Shown here: in pieces, positions 1-5,304 of the stretch
How the letters are laid out: the number at the start of each line of letters is the position of its first letter
Position numbering within the stretch: position 1 is the first letter of the stretch
Assembly (NCBI RefSeq): GCF_028618695.1
Contig: NZ_JAQIVI010000512.1
Span: forward strand, 1-5,566
Origin: Natrinema soli
GTDB lineage: Archaea > Halobacteriota > Halobacteria > Halobacteriales > Natrialbaceae
Length of the DNA stretch: 5,566 nucleotides
Direction of reading: 5' to 3'
Notes under the pieces: model-generated
The model's database searches: none
What the model saw: only the letters and a program-made list of their open reading frames with translations
Told to the model about the DNA's origin: nothing
Translations under genes and position numbers: made by a program

Positions 1-57
1 GACGACCGTGCGGACGAGGGCGGCCGCGCCGCCGAGGGGCGCGATCGGTCCCGGTAG
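1..57 (+). CDS. possible 3' end of an upstream gene (partial)
   Basis: Frame 1 is open from the window edge to a TAG at 55-57 and reads as 18 residues rich in Asp, Glu, Arg and Gly, which would fit the hydrophilic tail of a haloarchaeal protein. Third positions are nearly all G or C, but the whole region is GC-rich, so this is weak evidence. No domain can be recognised in so short a piece. The opposite strand is also open here but would need a TTG start near position 99, which makes it less likely. The stretch could equally be non-coding. Confidence 0.3.
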   Translation, partial: DDRADEGGRAAEGRDRSR

Positions 58-102
58 ATCGGCTGCCCTGATCGGCCGGTCGGGTACAACGTGTGCCAAT
101 CG

Positions 103-110
103 CTAAGTGA
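103..110 (+). promoter_or_regulatory. weak TATA-like box upstream of the zinc-binding protein gene
   Basis: The sequence ctaagtga is the most A/T-rich spot in this stretch and is centred about 26 bases before the ATG at 132. That spacing is expected for a haloarchaeal leaderless transcript. It is a poor match to a consensus TATA box, so this is a tentative call. Confidence 0.25.
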
Positions 111-131
111 ACCCGCGCCGTCAGGCCAACC

Positions 132-428
132 ATGTGGCCCTCTCGGACCCGCACGGAGACGGTGACCTGTCTCGCCTGTGGCACCGAGCGCCCGCGCGAC
201 GAGGCCCGCGAGTACGACAAACACGGCGACCGCTGGGACCGCGACGACAAGACGTTCGAACACCTCTGTAAGTCCTGTCACCGCGACCTCTGTCACCACC
301 CGCGAGACGAACTCGAGGCGCTGTTAGTCGATCTCGAGGCCGGTGGTACCGACCGGGAGCGCTTCCTCTCGCGGTATCTGCAGACCGTCGAGGAGCGATA
401 CGGCGCGCTCGAGGAAAGCGAGCGGTAG
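132..428 (+). CDS. small Cys-rich zinc-binding-type protein, function unknown
   Basis: This is a 98-residue, highly charged soluble protein with no signal peptide or membrane segment. It has a CxxC pair at Cys13/Cys16, followed by Gly17 as in many zinc knuckles, and a second group Cys46-x2-Cys49-His50-x4-Cys54 with His55/His56 next to it. This pattern suggests one treble-clef or zinc-ribbon site of about 40 residues, followed by an acidic helical tail (about residues 58-98). I do not recognise a characterised family; such small CxxC proteins are common and mostly unstudied in haloarchaea. The ATG at 132 is the natural start, just before the first Cys pair. The gene lies 63 bases upstream of the RNB exoribonuclease on the same strand, so cotranscription and a role in RNA metabolism are possible but inferred. 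The LCxxCH arrangement also recalls the zinc part of some HNH nucleases, but the catalytic HNH residues are not evident. Confidence 0.8.
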   Translation: MWPSRTRTETVTCLACGTERPRDEAREYDKHGDRWDRDDKTFEHLCKSCHRDLCHHPRDELEALLVDLEAGGTDRERFLSRYLQTVEERYGALEESER

Positions 429-491
429 CCTCGCGTCGAGCCCGGTCCGCATCCCGACACGACTTTCACCCTCACGTCCGTAGCCCACGTC

Positions 492-1793
492 ATGAGTGAC
501 GACGCACAGGCCGACGCCGGGACGGTTGAAGGCCAGGGACCCGTCGAGGTCTCGGAGGATCTCGCGCGCCATCTCGAGAACAAGCGCGAGGAGCTGTTCG
601 AGAAGTTCGAACTCCGCGACGAGTTCCCGCCCGAGGTCCTCGAGGAGGCCGAGGCCCGAACGGAGGGCGTGACGGCGGAGATCCAGGACGAGATCGGCGA
701 GCGGGAGGATCTACGCGATCTGACGACCTGGACGACGGACCCGATCGACGCGCAGGACTTCGACGACGCGATCTCGATCGCGGAACGCGACGACGAGTAC
801 GTCCTCTGGGTGCACATCGCCGACGTGACCCACTACGTCAACCCCGAGACGGCCATGTGGGACGAGGCCGTCGAACGCGGGAACACGGTCTATCTCCCCG
901 GCTACACGGTCCACATGCTGCCGCCGGTGCTGGCCGAGACGGTCTGCTCACTGGTCCCCAACGAGGATCGGTTGGCCCACACCGTCGAGATGCACCTCGA
1001 CAAGGAGAATCTGACCTACGAGAACATCGAGATCTACAAGTCGGTCATCGAGTCCGACGAGCGGCTCACCTACGCGGAGGCCGAGAGTCGGCTCGAGGAC
1101 CCCGACGCGCCGCTCCACGAGGAGAACGCGCTGGTGTACGACCTCGCCGAGCAGATGCACGAACAGCGCAAGGAGGACGGCTCGCTCGTCCTCAACCCCG
1201 CCCGAGACCGCGCGCACACCATCATCGAGGAGTGCATGCTGAAGGCCAACAAGGCCGTCACGCACGAACTCATGTGGAATCGCGGCGTCTCGGCCATGTA
1301 CCGAGTTCACCCGCAGCCCAGCCCCGACGAGTGGTCCGAGGCCCTCCGGGAGATACAGGACCTCGACGGCGTTTCGATTCCCGGGAGCACCTGGGACGAC
1401 CCGCGAAAGGCCGTCAACGCGACGCTCGAGGACGCCCCCGGCCGCCAGCTCGACAAGATCCAGTGGGCGGTGATGAAGGTGATGCCCCGCGCGCGGTACA
1501 TGAACGACCCGTTCGGCGGCCACCACGCGTTGAACTTCGAGATCTACGGCCACTTCACGAGTCCCATCCGGCGGCTCAGCGACCTGATCAACCACTGGAT
1601 CGTCTACCAGAACGACGTCCCGGAGAACCTCGTCGAGCTCTGCGACCGCGCCAGCGACAAGCAGAAAGACGCCGAGCAGTGCGAGCGCGAGTACAAGACC
1701 TTCCTCCAGGAGGTCGGGCTCGATCCGATGGCGGTCAACAACCGCGGGATCGAAGTCGTCGAAGACGAGGAAGAGGCCGAGAAAACGCTATAG
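492..1793 (+). CDS. RNase R/RNase II family 3'-5' exoribonuclease (RNB domain only)
   Basis: This predicted hydrolytic, Mg-dependent 3'-5' exoribonuclease degrades single-stranded RNA. The RNB signature is clear: TTDPIDAQDFDDA carries the four metal-binding aspartates Asp83, Asp89, Asp91 and Asp92, matching Asp201/207/209/210 of E. coli RNase II. The C-terminal RNB motif HFTSPIRRLSDL starts at His354, with Arg360 matching the substrate-positioning Arg500. Other family blocks are YRVHPQP and the stretch before the HFTSP motif. Residues 1-76 are a charged, probably helical segment without a cold-shock fold. The protein ends soon after the RNB domain, with no S1 domain, so at 433 residues it is about half the length of bacterial RNase R. 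Haloarchaea lack the archaeal exosome, and the RNase R-like enzyme is reported as essential in Haloferax volcanii, so this is probably a main RNA-decay exonuclease. The ATG at 492 follows a 63-base gap; a weak T-rich box at 462-469 could give it its own leaderless promoter. The very acidic C-terminal tail is a halophilic trait. Confidence 0.95.
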   Translation: MSDDAQADAGTVEGQGPVEVSEDLARHLENKREELFEKFELRDEFPPEVLEEAEARTEGVTAEIQDEIGEREDLRDLTTWTTDPIDAQDFDDAISIAERDDEYVLWVHIADVTHYVNPETAMWDEAVERGNTVYLPGYTVHMLPPVLAETVCSLVPNEDRLAHTVEMHLDKENLTYENIEIYKSVIESDERLTYAEAESRLEDPDAPLHEENALVYDLAEQMHEQRKEDGSLVLNPARDRAHTIIEECMLKANKAVTHELMWNRGVSAMYRVHPQPSPDEWSEALREIQDLDGVSIPGSTWDDPRKAVNATLEDAPGRQLDKIQWAVMKVMPRARYMNDPFGGHHALNFEIYGHFTSPIRRLSDLINHWIVYQNDVPENLVELCDRASDKQKDAEQCEREYKTFLQEVGLDPMAVNNRGIEVVEDEEEAEKTL

Positions 1794-1814
1794 AATCGGC
1801 ATTCGGCCTCTTTT
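1771..1814 (+). terminator. terminator-like inverted repeat spanning the RNB gene stop codon
   Basis: A perfect 10-base inverted repeat pairs aagaggccga (1771-1780) with tcggcctctt (1803-1812) across a 22-base loop. Its 3' arm runs into TTTT at 1811-1814. The TAG stop (1791-1793) sits inside the loop and the 5' arm encodes the last acidic residues of the exonuclease. A second small stem, gaat/attc at 1793-1796/1801-1804, lies inside. Archaeal termination depends mainly on T-tracts, and this tract is short, so the structure may act as a 3'-end stabiliser instead. Confidence 0.5.
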
Positions 1815-1830
1815 CCTGCTGCTCGATTGA

Positions 1831-1982
1831 ACCACGTGCGGTGGCGCGTGCTTTCGTCCGTCCGAACGAGAGTGAGGGCGGACGAGAACTCCGTGCGAGG
1901 GATGAGTGAGCGACTGGAAGGAGCGAGCGTTAGCGCGGGACTCCGGTCCCACGAACCATCCGAACGGGTGCGAAGCACCCGT
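1831..1982. repeat. candidate haloarchaeal dispersed repeat or structured element
   Basis: Four stem-loops follow in about 150 bases: ccac/gtgg with a 5-base loop (1832-1844), tcgtccg/cggacga with an 18-base loop (1854-1885), gggac/gtccc with a tccg loop (1937-1950), and acgggtgc/gcacccgt with a gaa loop (1964-1982). The last is a compact 8-base-pair hairpin. The interspersed gagtgagcga and gagcgagcg text resembles repetitive spacer sequence I associate with haloarchaeal genomes, but copy number cannot be tested from one window. Alternatives are a small RNA gene or a bidirectional termination region. Confidence 0.4.
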
Positions 1983-2057
1983 GAGGAGAAATCGGTTGGG
2001 GAGGGCGTGGCGATTCCCTGTTGCCACGAGAGCAGCGTACTCGAGTCGTCAACCGCC

Positions 2058-2081
2058 GCTGTACAGACCGGACCGTACAGC
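2058..2081 (-). terminator. hairpin downstream of the hydrolase gene, possible 3' end signal
   Basis: A perfect 7-base inverted repeat pairs gctgtac (2058-2064) with gtacagc (2075-2081) around a 10-base loop. On the - strand it lies about 36 bases after the hydrolase stop, preceded by a mildly T-rich stretch. No clear T-tract follows it, so its termination role is uncertain. Confidence 0.3.
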
Positions 2082-2116
2082 CGTCAAGTAAGTGTGCAAG
2101 CGGTAACGAGTTCGAT

Positions 2117-2899
2117 CTACAACCCCTCCCGCTCGAGGAACTCGAGCACGGCCGCCGTAAACCGCTCGTCGGGGACGGTCGTCAGGTGGTCGGCGTCGTC
2201 GACGACGACCGCCTCGCCGTTGGGAAACCCGTCAGCGAGCGGTTCGGGGTCACCCGTAATATCGTCGTGCTCGCCAGCCACGATCAGCACCGGATGCTCG
2301 ACCTGCGCGATCTCGTCCCAGTCCGCGGGTGCCGTTCGCGTCCGGGCGCAGGCCGCGAGCGCCTCGAGGTCATTGTCCGTCGTCTCCGCGAAGAGCCGGA
2401 AACGCTTGCCGATCGGATCCGTCACGTCCTCGGCGTCGTCGGCCAGCAGGCCGTCTGCGATCCGATCCCCGGCGTCGCTCGGCTCGAGCGTCGCCGCCCC
2501 GATACCGGCCAGGACGCCGGCGTTGAACCGCTCCGGATGGCGGTACAGCGCTTCTGTCCCGATCCGGCCACCCATCGAGTATCCCAGAAAGTCGGCGGTC
2601 TCGATCTCGAGGTGCTTGAGCAGTCGGACCACGTCGGCGGCCATCACGTCGGTCTCGTAGGCCGCCGGGTCGTGGGGGTTCTCGCTTTCGCCGTGGCCCC
2701 GACAGTCCAGTGCGATGACTCGACGGCCCGCCTCGAGCAACGTGTCGTCCCAATCGCGATTCCGCCAGTTCTCGTGCCGGCTCGAGGCGAAGCCGTGGAC
2801 GAGAACGATCGGTGCGGCGGCTCCGCCGTCTCCCTCGGGGACCAGGTCGTCGTATGCGAGCCGAACGCCGTCGGAATCGAACGTCGCTCCAGTTGGCAT
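2117..2899 (-). CDS. alpha/beta-fold hydrolase
   Basis: This is a 260-residue cytoplasmic alpha/beta hydrolase, close to the usual length for the single-domain family (esterases, enol-lactonases, haloalkane dehalogenase-like and peptidase-like enzymes). Counting from the ATG at 2899, the oxyanion-hole HGF motif is near residues 35-37, the nucleophile elbow GYSMGG puts the catalytic serine at Ser108, the acid is probably Asp212 in GEHDD, and the catalytic histidine is His238 in DADHLTT. The GHGES motif near residues 68-72 is also typical. All triad members are present, so it should be active, but the substrate cannot be read from sequence. A GTG five codons upstream (2914) extends the frame, but the ATG gives the expected MPTGATF-type N-terminus. 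No strong TATA box is seen; only a weak A/T-richer patch lies at 2921-2930. The acetyltransferase gene ends 105 bases upstream on the same strand, so the two may or may not be cotranscribed. A palindrome overlaps this start codon. Confidence 0.9.
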   Translation of the reverse strand: MPTGATFDSDGVRLAYDDLVPEGDGGAAAPIVLVHGFASSRHENWRNRDWDDTLLEAGRRVIALDCRGHGESENPHDPAAYETDVMAADVVRLLKHLEIETADFLGYSMGGRIGTEALYRHPERFNAGVLAGIGAATLEPSDAGDRIADGLLADDAEDVTDPIGKRFRLFAETTDNDLEALAACARTRTAPADWDEIAQVEHPVLIVAGEHDDITGDPEPLADGFPNGEAVVVDDADHLTTVPDERFTAAVLEFLEREGL

Positions 2900-2909
2900 G
2901 AGATGCCAA
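2893..2909. promoter_or_regulatory. perfect 17-base palindromic site over the hydrolase start codon
   Basis: TTGGCAT-GAG-ATGCCAA is a perfect 7-base inverted repeat with a 3-base centre, and the hydrolase ATG (2899-2897 on the - strand) lies in one arm. Its size and symmetry fit a dimeric helix-turn-helix repressor operator. If the mRNA is leaderless, only half of the site would be transcribed, which favours a DNA role over an RNA hairpin. Function is inferred. Confidence 0.4.
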
Positions 2910-3004
2910 TACACGCATCGAACACGTAACCGTTTGGACCGGTTCGCGGGAACGCCGATCGGGTCGATCGAGCGTCGGCAACCCGTTCGGCGACGGTGAC
3001 GCGG

Positions 3005-3562
3005 TCACTCGTCCGCGGTCGATAGCTGCCGTTCGTAGACGTGCTCCTCGAGCCCTGCCGCCAGATCGGACGGGCGGGTCTCGACGCGGTCGAAGCCGCG
3101 GGATTCGTAGAACGAGACGCCGACCTCGTTGGCGGTGAGGACGGCCAACCGAATCCGATCGAACGCCGGCGAGAGACCGGTCTCGAGGCGCTCGATCAAC
3201 GCGGTTCCGGTCCCTTCGTTCCAGTCGTCCGGTCGGACGTACAGGCGCGCGAGAAACGCCACGGCGGTATCTTCCGGCCATGGGACGGCGTGGGCGAAGC
3301 CGCGAGGCTCGGATCCGCGCTCGAGCCCGGCAGCGGACGACTGTCCCGGCGCTCGTTCGGCGACGAGAAACGCGGCGTCCTCGCGGCCGCTGACGTCCGT
3401 AATCGCGGACTCGAGATCGCCGATCGCGTACCAGTCGTCGACGACCTCGTCGACCGTCTCGGGCCCGAGAACGTCGTCGTAGGCGGCGTGCCAGCTCTCG
3501 CGCGCAATCTCGTGAACGGCCCAGACGTCATCGATCGTCGCCCGTCGAACGACTCGAGTCAC
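3005..3562 (-). CDS. GNAT family N-acetyltransferase
   Basis: This is a 185-residue GNAT-fold enzyme, predicted to move an acetyl group from acetyl-CoA to an amine of unknown identity (protein N-terminus, lysine or small molecule). The N-terminus VTRVVRRATIDDVWAVHEI is the typical GNAT first strand and helix. Motif A is LARLYVRPDDWNEGTGTAL (about residues 104-122), where NEGTG (115-119) stands at the usual R/Q-x-x-G-x-G pyrophosphate loop with a non-canonical first residue. Motif B is the FYESRGF block (151-157) with Tyr152 as a possible general acid. The substrate-side stretch AYDDVLGPETVDEVVDDWY (27-45) resembles RimI-like and other small GNATs but gives no specificity. I chose the GTG at 3562 rather than the longer frame to 3610 because the extra 16 residues do not look like GNAT and because a good TATA box lies 26 bases upstream of this GTG. 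The codon after the start region forms the palindrome gactcgagtc, probably by chance. Confidence 0.9.
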   Translation of the reverse strand: MTRVVRRATIDDVWAVHEIARESWHAAYDDVLGPETVDEVVDDWYAIGDLESAITDVSGREDAAFLVAERAPGQSSAAGLERGSEPRGFAHAVPWPEDTAVAFLARLYVRPDDWNEGTGTALIERLETGLSPAFDRIRLAVLTANEVGVSFYESRGFDRVETRPSDLAAGLEEHVYERQLSTADE

Positions 3563-3575
3563 GGAGATGGCTATC

Positions 3576-3586
3576 ACGGCAGCCGT
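3576..3586. promoter_or_regulatory. 11-base palindrome between TATA box and start of the acetyltransferase gene
   Basis: ACGGC-A-GCCGT is a perfect inverted repeat directly downstream of the TATA box and upstream of the expected transcription start. Archaeal repressors often bind in this place to block polymerase or TFB. The arms are short, so it could be chance in GC-rich DNA. Confidence 0.3.
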
Positions 3587-3592
3587 TAAAAA
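3586..3592 (-). promoter_or_regulatory. TATA box of the acetyltransferase gene
   Basis: On the - strand the sequence is TTTTTAA within gctttttaacgg, the best TATA-like element in the window. Its centre (3589) is about 26 bases from the GTG at 3562, which predicts a leaderless transcript beginning at or next to the start codon. It supports both the promoter call and the chosen start. Confidence 0.65.
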
Positions 3593-3642
3593 GCGGTACC
3601 CGACCGCCATCGATCCGTTACCGTCGCCGGACGCGACGAATC

Positions 3643-3679
3643 CGAGGGGACGACTCGAACGAGTTGCCGCTTCCCCTCG
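3643..3679 (-). terminator. nested stem-loop downstream of the oxidoreductase gene
   Basis: An outer perfect 8-base stem (cgagggga 3643-3650 with tcccctcg 3672-3679) encloses an inner 5-base stem (actcg 3653-3657 with cgagt 3660-3664, loop aa). It begins 17 bases after the oxidoreductase stop on the - strand and ends before the acetyltransferase TATA box. No T-tract follows, so it may protect a 3' end or separate the two genes rather than terminate by itself. The distal arm can also form the palindrome ccctcgaggg (3674-3683). Confidence 0.35.
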
Positions 3680-3695
3680 AGGGAGTATAACGAGC

Positions 3696-5216
3696 TTAGG
3701 GAATCATATCCTCCGAATCGGTCTCCGCGACGCAGTCCTCGCGCTCCGCCAGTTCAGCACACGCCGCTCGGAAGAGGCCGTCGAGGAGTTCGGGCGTCGT
3801 CGGGTGGTAGGCCCGCTTGGGTACCTCGCGGACGTCCAGTCCCATCTCGACGACGACCTGCATCGTTTTGGCCATCACGTCGGCGTGCCGGTGCAGCCCC
3901 TGATACCCCAACACGGTGCCGTCGTCGGCGCTGACGATCAGCGTCGCCCGGCCTTCGGAGTGGCCTTTCGTCTCGAAGACGCCGTCCGACGACGCCTCGC
4001 GGGTGACGACGATCTCGTCCATGTGCGTCGCCGCGGCGGTCGACGGCGTGTGACCGATGCGGGCGAAGGGGTAGACGCCCAGTCCCGAAAAAATCACGTG
4101 GTGCGGGACGTTCGCGTAGGGCTCGCAGTCCTCACCTCGCTGGTGGGCGACGATGTTTTCGCCGGCCGCGAACCCCTGTTCCTTGGCGACGTGCAGGATC
4201 GGCTCGCGGCCGTTGGCGTCACCGACGACGAACACGCGCTCGTCGTCGCGAGCCTGCATCGTCGACGTGACCCAGCCGTCATCTGGCTCGAGTCGAGTGT
4301 TCTCCAGTCCCAGCCCGTCGAGGTTCGGCCGACGGCCGGTAAAGCAGTAGAGTTCGTCGGCTTCGACGGTTATCTCCTCGCTATCGCCCGGACGCTCGCC
4401 ACCGTCGTCTCCCTCGCCGCCGTCCTCCCGTTCGCCGTCGCCCGTCCGTTCGGCGATCAGCCGGACGCCGCCGTCGGCGGTCGACTCGAGTCGTTTCTCG
4501 TCCGTGTTCGTCAGAACCTCGATCCCGAACTGATCGCGGTAGATGTCGAGAACCGTCTCGCCGTACGCGTCTTTCATCTCCTCAAGCGGGCGCTCGTCGT
4601 GCTCGATCACGGTGAGGTCGACGTCACCGATCTCGCTGAGGTAGGGCCCGAGTTCGAGGCTGATGTAGCCGTTGCCCAGCACGATCCCCGAGTCCGGAAA
4701 CGCGGTCGCGTCGAGGACGTCCGTACTGGTTCGAGTGGGGACCTCGTCGATCCCCGGTAGATCGGGGATGTTCGGCACGGATCCGGTCGCCACGACGACG
4801 TAGTCGGGCTCGAGCCGCCGTCCGCCCACGTCGAGCACGCGGTCGTCGACGAAGCGGGCGGTCTCGCGGAGGAGTTCGACGCCGTCTCGATCGGCGAGAT
4901 CGTGGACGTGGCTTCGGCGGTGTTCGGCGAAGTTCGAGACGTGCTCGTCCTTGCGGGCGACGATTCGCTCGGGATCCGCCTCGGGGACGCCCTCAAGCCG
5001 ATCGTCGTGACGCGCCAGATACCGGTGCTCGCCGGCCGAGAGGACGTCCTTCGACGGCATGCAGCCGCGGAGAATGCAGAGTCCGCCGCCGGGATCGCCG
5101 TCGTCGATCAGCGTCAGCTTGAGGTCGTCGGTGAATTCGTCGCGTCGCTCGCAGAGTTCGTCGGCGACGGCGACGCCAGCACTGCCGTATGCACCGACGA
5201 TCGCAACGTGTCCCAT
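3696..5216 (-). CDS. dihydrolipoamide dehydrogenase-like FAD/NAD disulfide oxidoreductase
   Basis: This 506-residue class I pyridine nucleotide-disulfide oxidoreductase is predicted to pass electrons between NAD(P)H and a disulfide through FAD. Residues 1-40 form the FAD Rossmann unit, with GAYGSAG (8-14) in place of the canonical GxGxxG. The redox disulfide is Cys47/Cys52 in GGLCILRGCMPSK. ATG at 143-145 and VFVVGDA with Asp333 are the further FAD contacts. The second Rossmann motif GNGYISLE (181-188) ends in Glu205, which suggests NAD(H) rather than NADP(H). The C-terminal dimer domain keeps the catalytic pair His471/Glu476 in YHPTTPE. An acidic Gly/Asp/Glu insert lies at about 258-281. Family members include dihydrolipoamide dehydrogenase, mercuric reductase and the haloarchaeal bis-gamma-glutamylcystine reductase; the true substrate is uncertain, and no 2-oxoacid dehydrogenase genes are adjacent. 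The ATG at 5216 is chosen over a TTG at 5240 because it starts directly at the Rossmann strand and fits leaderless spacing. Confidence 0.9.
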   Translation of the reverse strand: MGHVAIVGAYGSAGVAVADELCERRDEFTDDLKLTLIDDGDPGGGLCILRGCMPSKDVLSAGEHRYLARHDDRLEGVPEADPERIVARKDEHVSNFAEHRRSHVHDLADRDGVELLRETARFVDDRVLDVGGRRLEPDYVVVATGSVPNIPDLPGIDEVPTRTSTDVLDATAFPDSGIVLGNGYISLELGPYLSEIGDVDLTVIEHDERPLEEMKDAYGETVLDIYRDQFGIEVLTNTDEKRLESTADGGVRLIAERTGDGEREDGGEGDDGGERPGDSEEITVEADELYCFTGRRPNLDGLGLENTRLEPDDGWVTSTMQARDDERVFVVGDANGREPILHVAKEQGFAAGENIVAHQRGEDCEPYANVPHHVIFSGLGVYPFARIGHTPSTAAATHMDEIVVTREASSDGVFETKGHSEGRATLIVSADDGTVLGYQGLHRHADVMAKTMQVVVEMGLDVREVPKRAYHPTTPELLDGLFRAACAELAEREDCVAETDSEDMIP

Positions 5217-5238
5217 AGCGGTCGTTCGGGGCCGACGC

Positions 5239-5243
5239 AAAAA
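5239..5243 (-). promoter_or_regulatory. T-tract promoter element of the oxidoreductase gene
   Basis: On the - strand the stretch reads tctttttgcg, centred about 25 bases from the ATG at 5216. The spacing fits a TATA element for a leaderless transcript, although the sequence is a plain T-tract rather than a consensus box. It lies in the 88-base gap after the PGF-CTERM gene, so the oxidoreductase probably has its own promoter. Confidence 0.4.
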
Positions 5244-5304
5244 GACGTTTGTTCGGACTGTCCGTCCTGACGGCTCGAAAACGCGGAAGACCGGGGGCGG
5301 CTCG

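Larger units (their letters stand above)
1794..2116. other. convergent intergenic spacer, no credible gene, rich in inverted repeats
   Basis: This 323-base stretch lies between the convergent exonuclease and hydrolase genes. The open frames crossing it are Arg/Ser-rich and run on into the antisense of neighbouring genes, so none looks like a real protein. It contains a series of perfect inverted repeats: 1832-1835/1841-1844, 1854-1860/1879-1885, 1937-1941/1946-1950, 1964-1971/1975-1982, 2006-2011/2023-2028 and 2058-2064/2075-2081. It also has purine-rich motifs of the gagtgag and gagcgagcg type. No tRNA, CRISPR or transposase signature is present. Confidence 0.7.

Noticed and set aside
1..99. 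A - strand gene start at the left edge
   Set aside because: The translation looks reasonable, but the only in-frame start is a TTG near position 99 and no promoter is visible.
132..428. HNH endonuclease reading of the small Cys-rich protein
   Set aside because: The zinc cysteines and an LCxxCH block are present, but the central catalytic His and Asn arrangement of HNH enzymes is not evident.
857..1909. Overlapping + strand frame inside the RNB exonuclease
   Set aside because: Its translation is dominated by Arg, Pro and Ala, typical of an off-frame reading of a haloarchaeal gene, and it overlaps the conserved RNB motifs.
1788..2027. Small frames on both strands in the convergent spacer as possible short proteins
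   Set aside because: Their codon use and composition do not fit haloarchaeal proteins, they cross the hairpins, and no start signal is convincing; repeat-derived spurious frames are more likely.
2021..2929. Long + strand open frame opposite the hydrolase
   Set aside because: It is antisense to an intact catalytic-triad hydrolase and has no domain of its own.
3567..4760. Long + strand open frame (397 codons) opposite the oxidoreductase
   Set aside because: It is antisense to a gene with clear family motifs, shows no recognisable domain, and long antisense frames are expected in GC-rich coding DNA.
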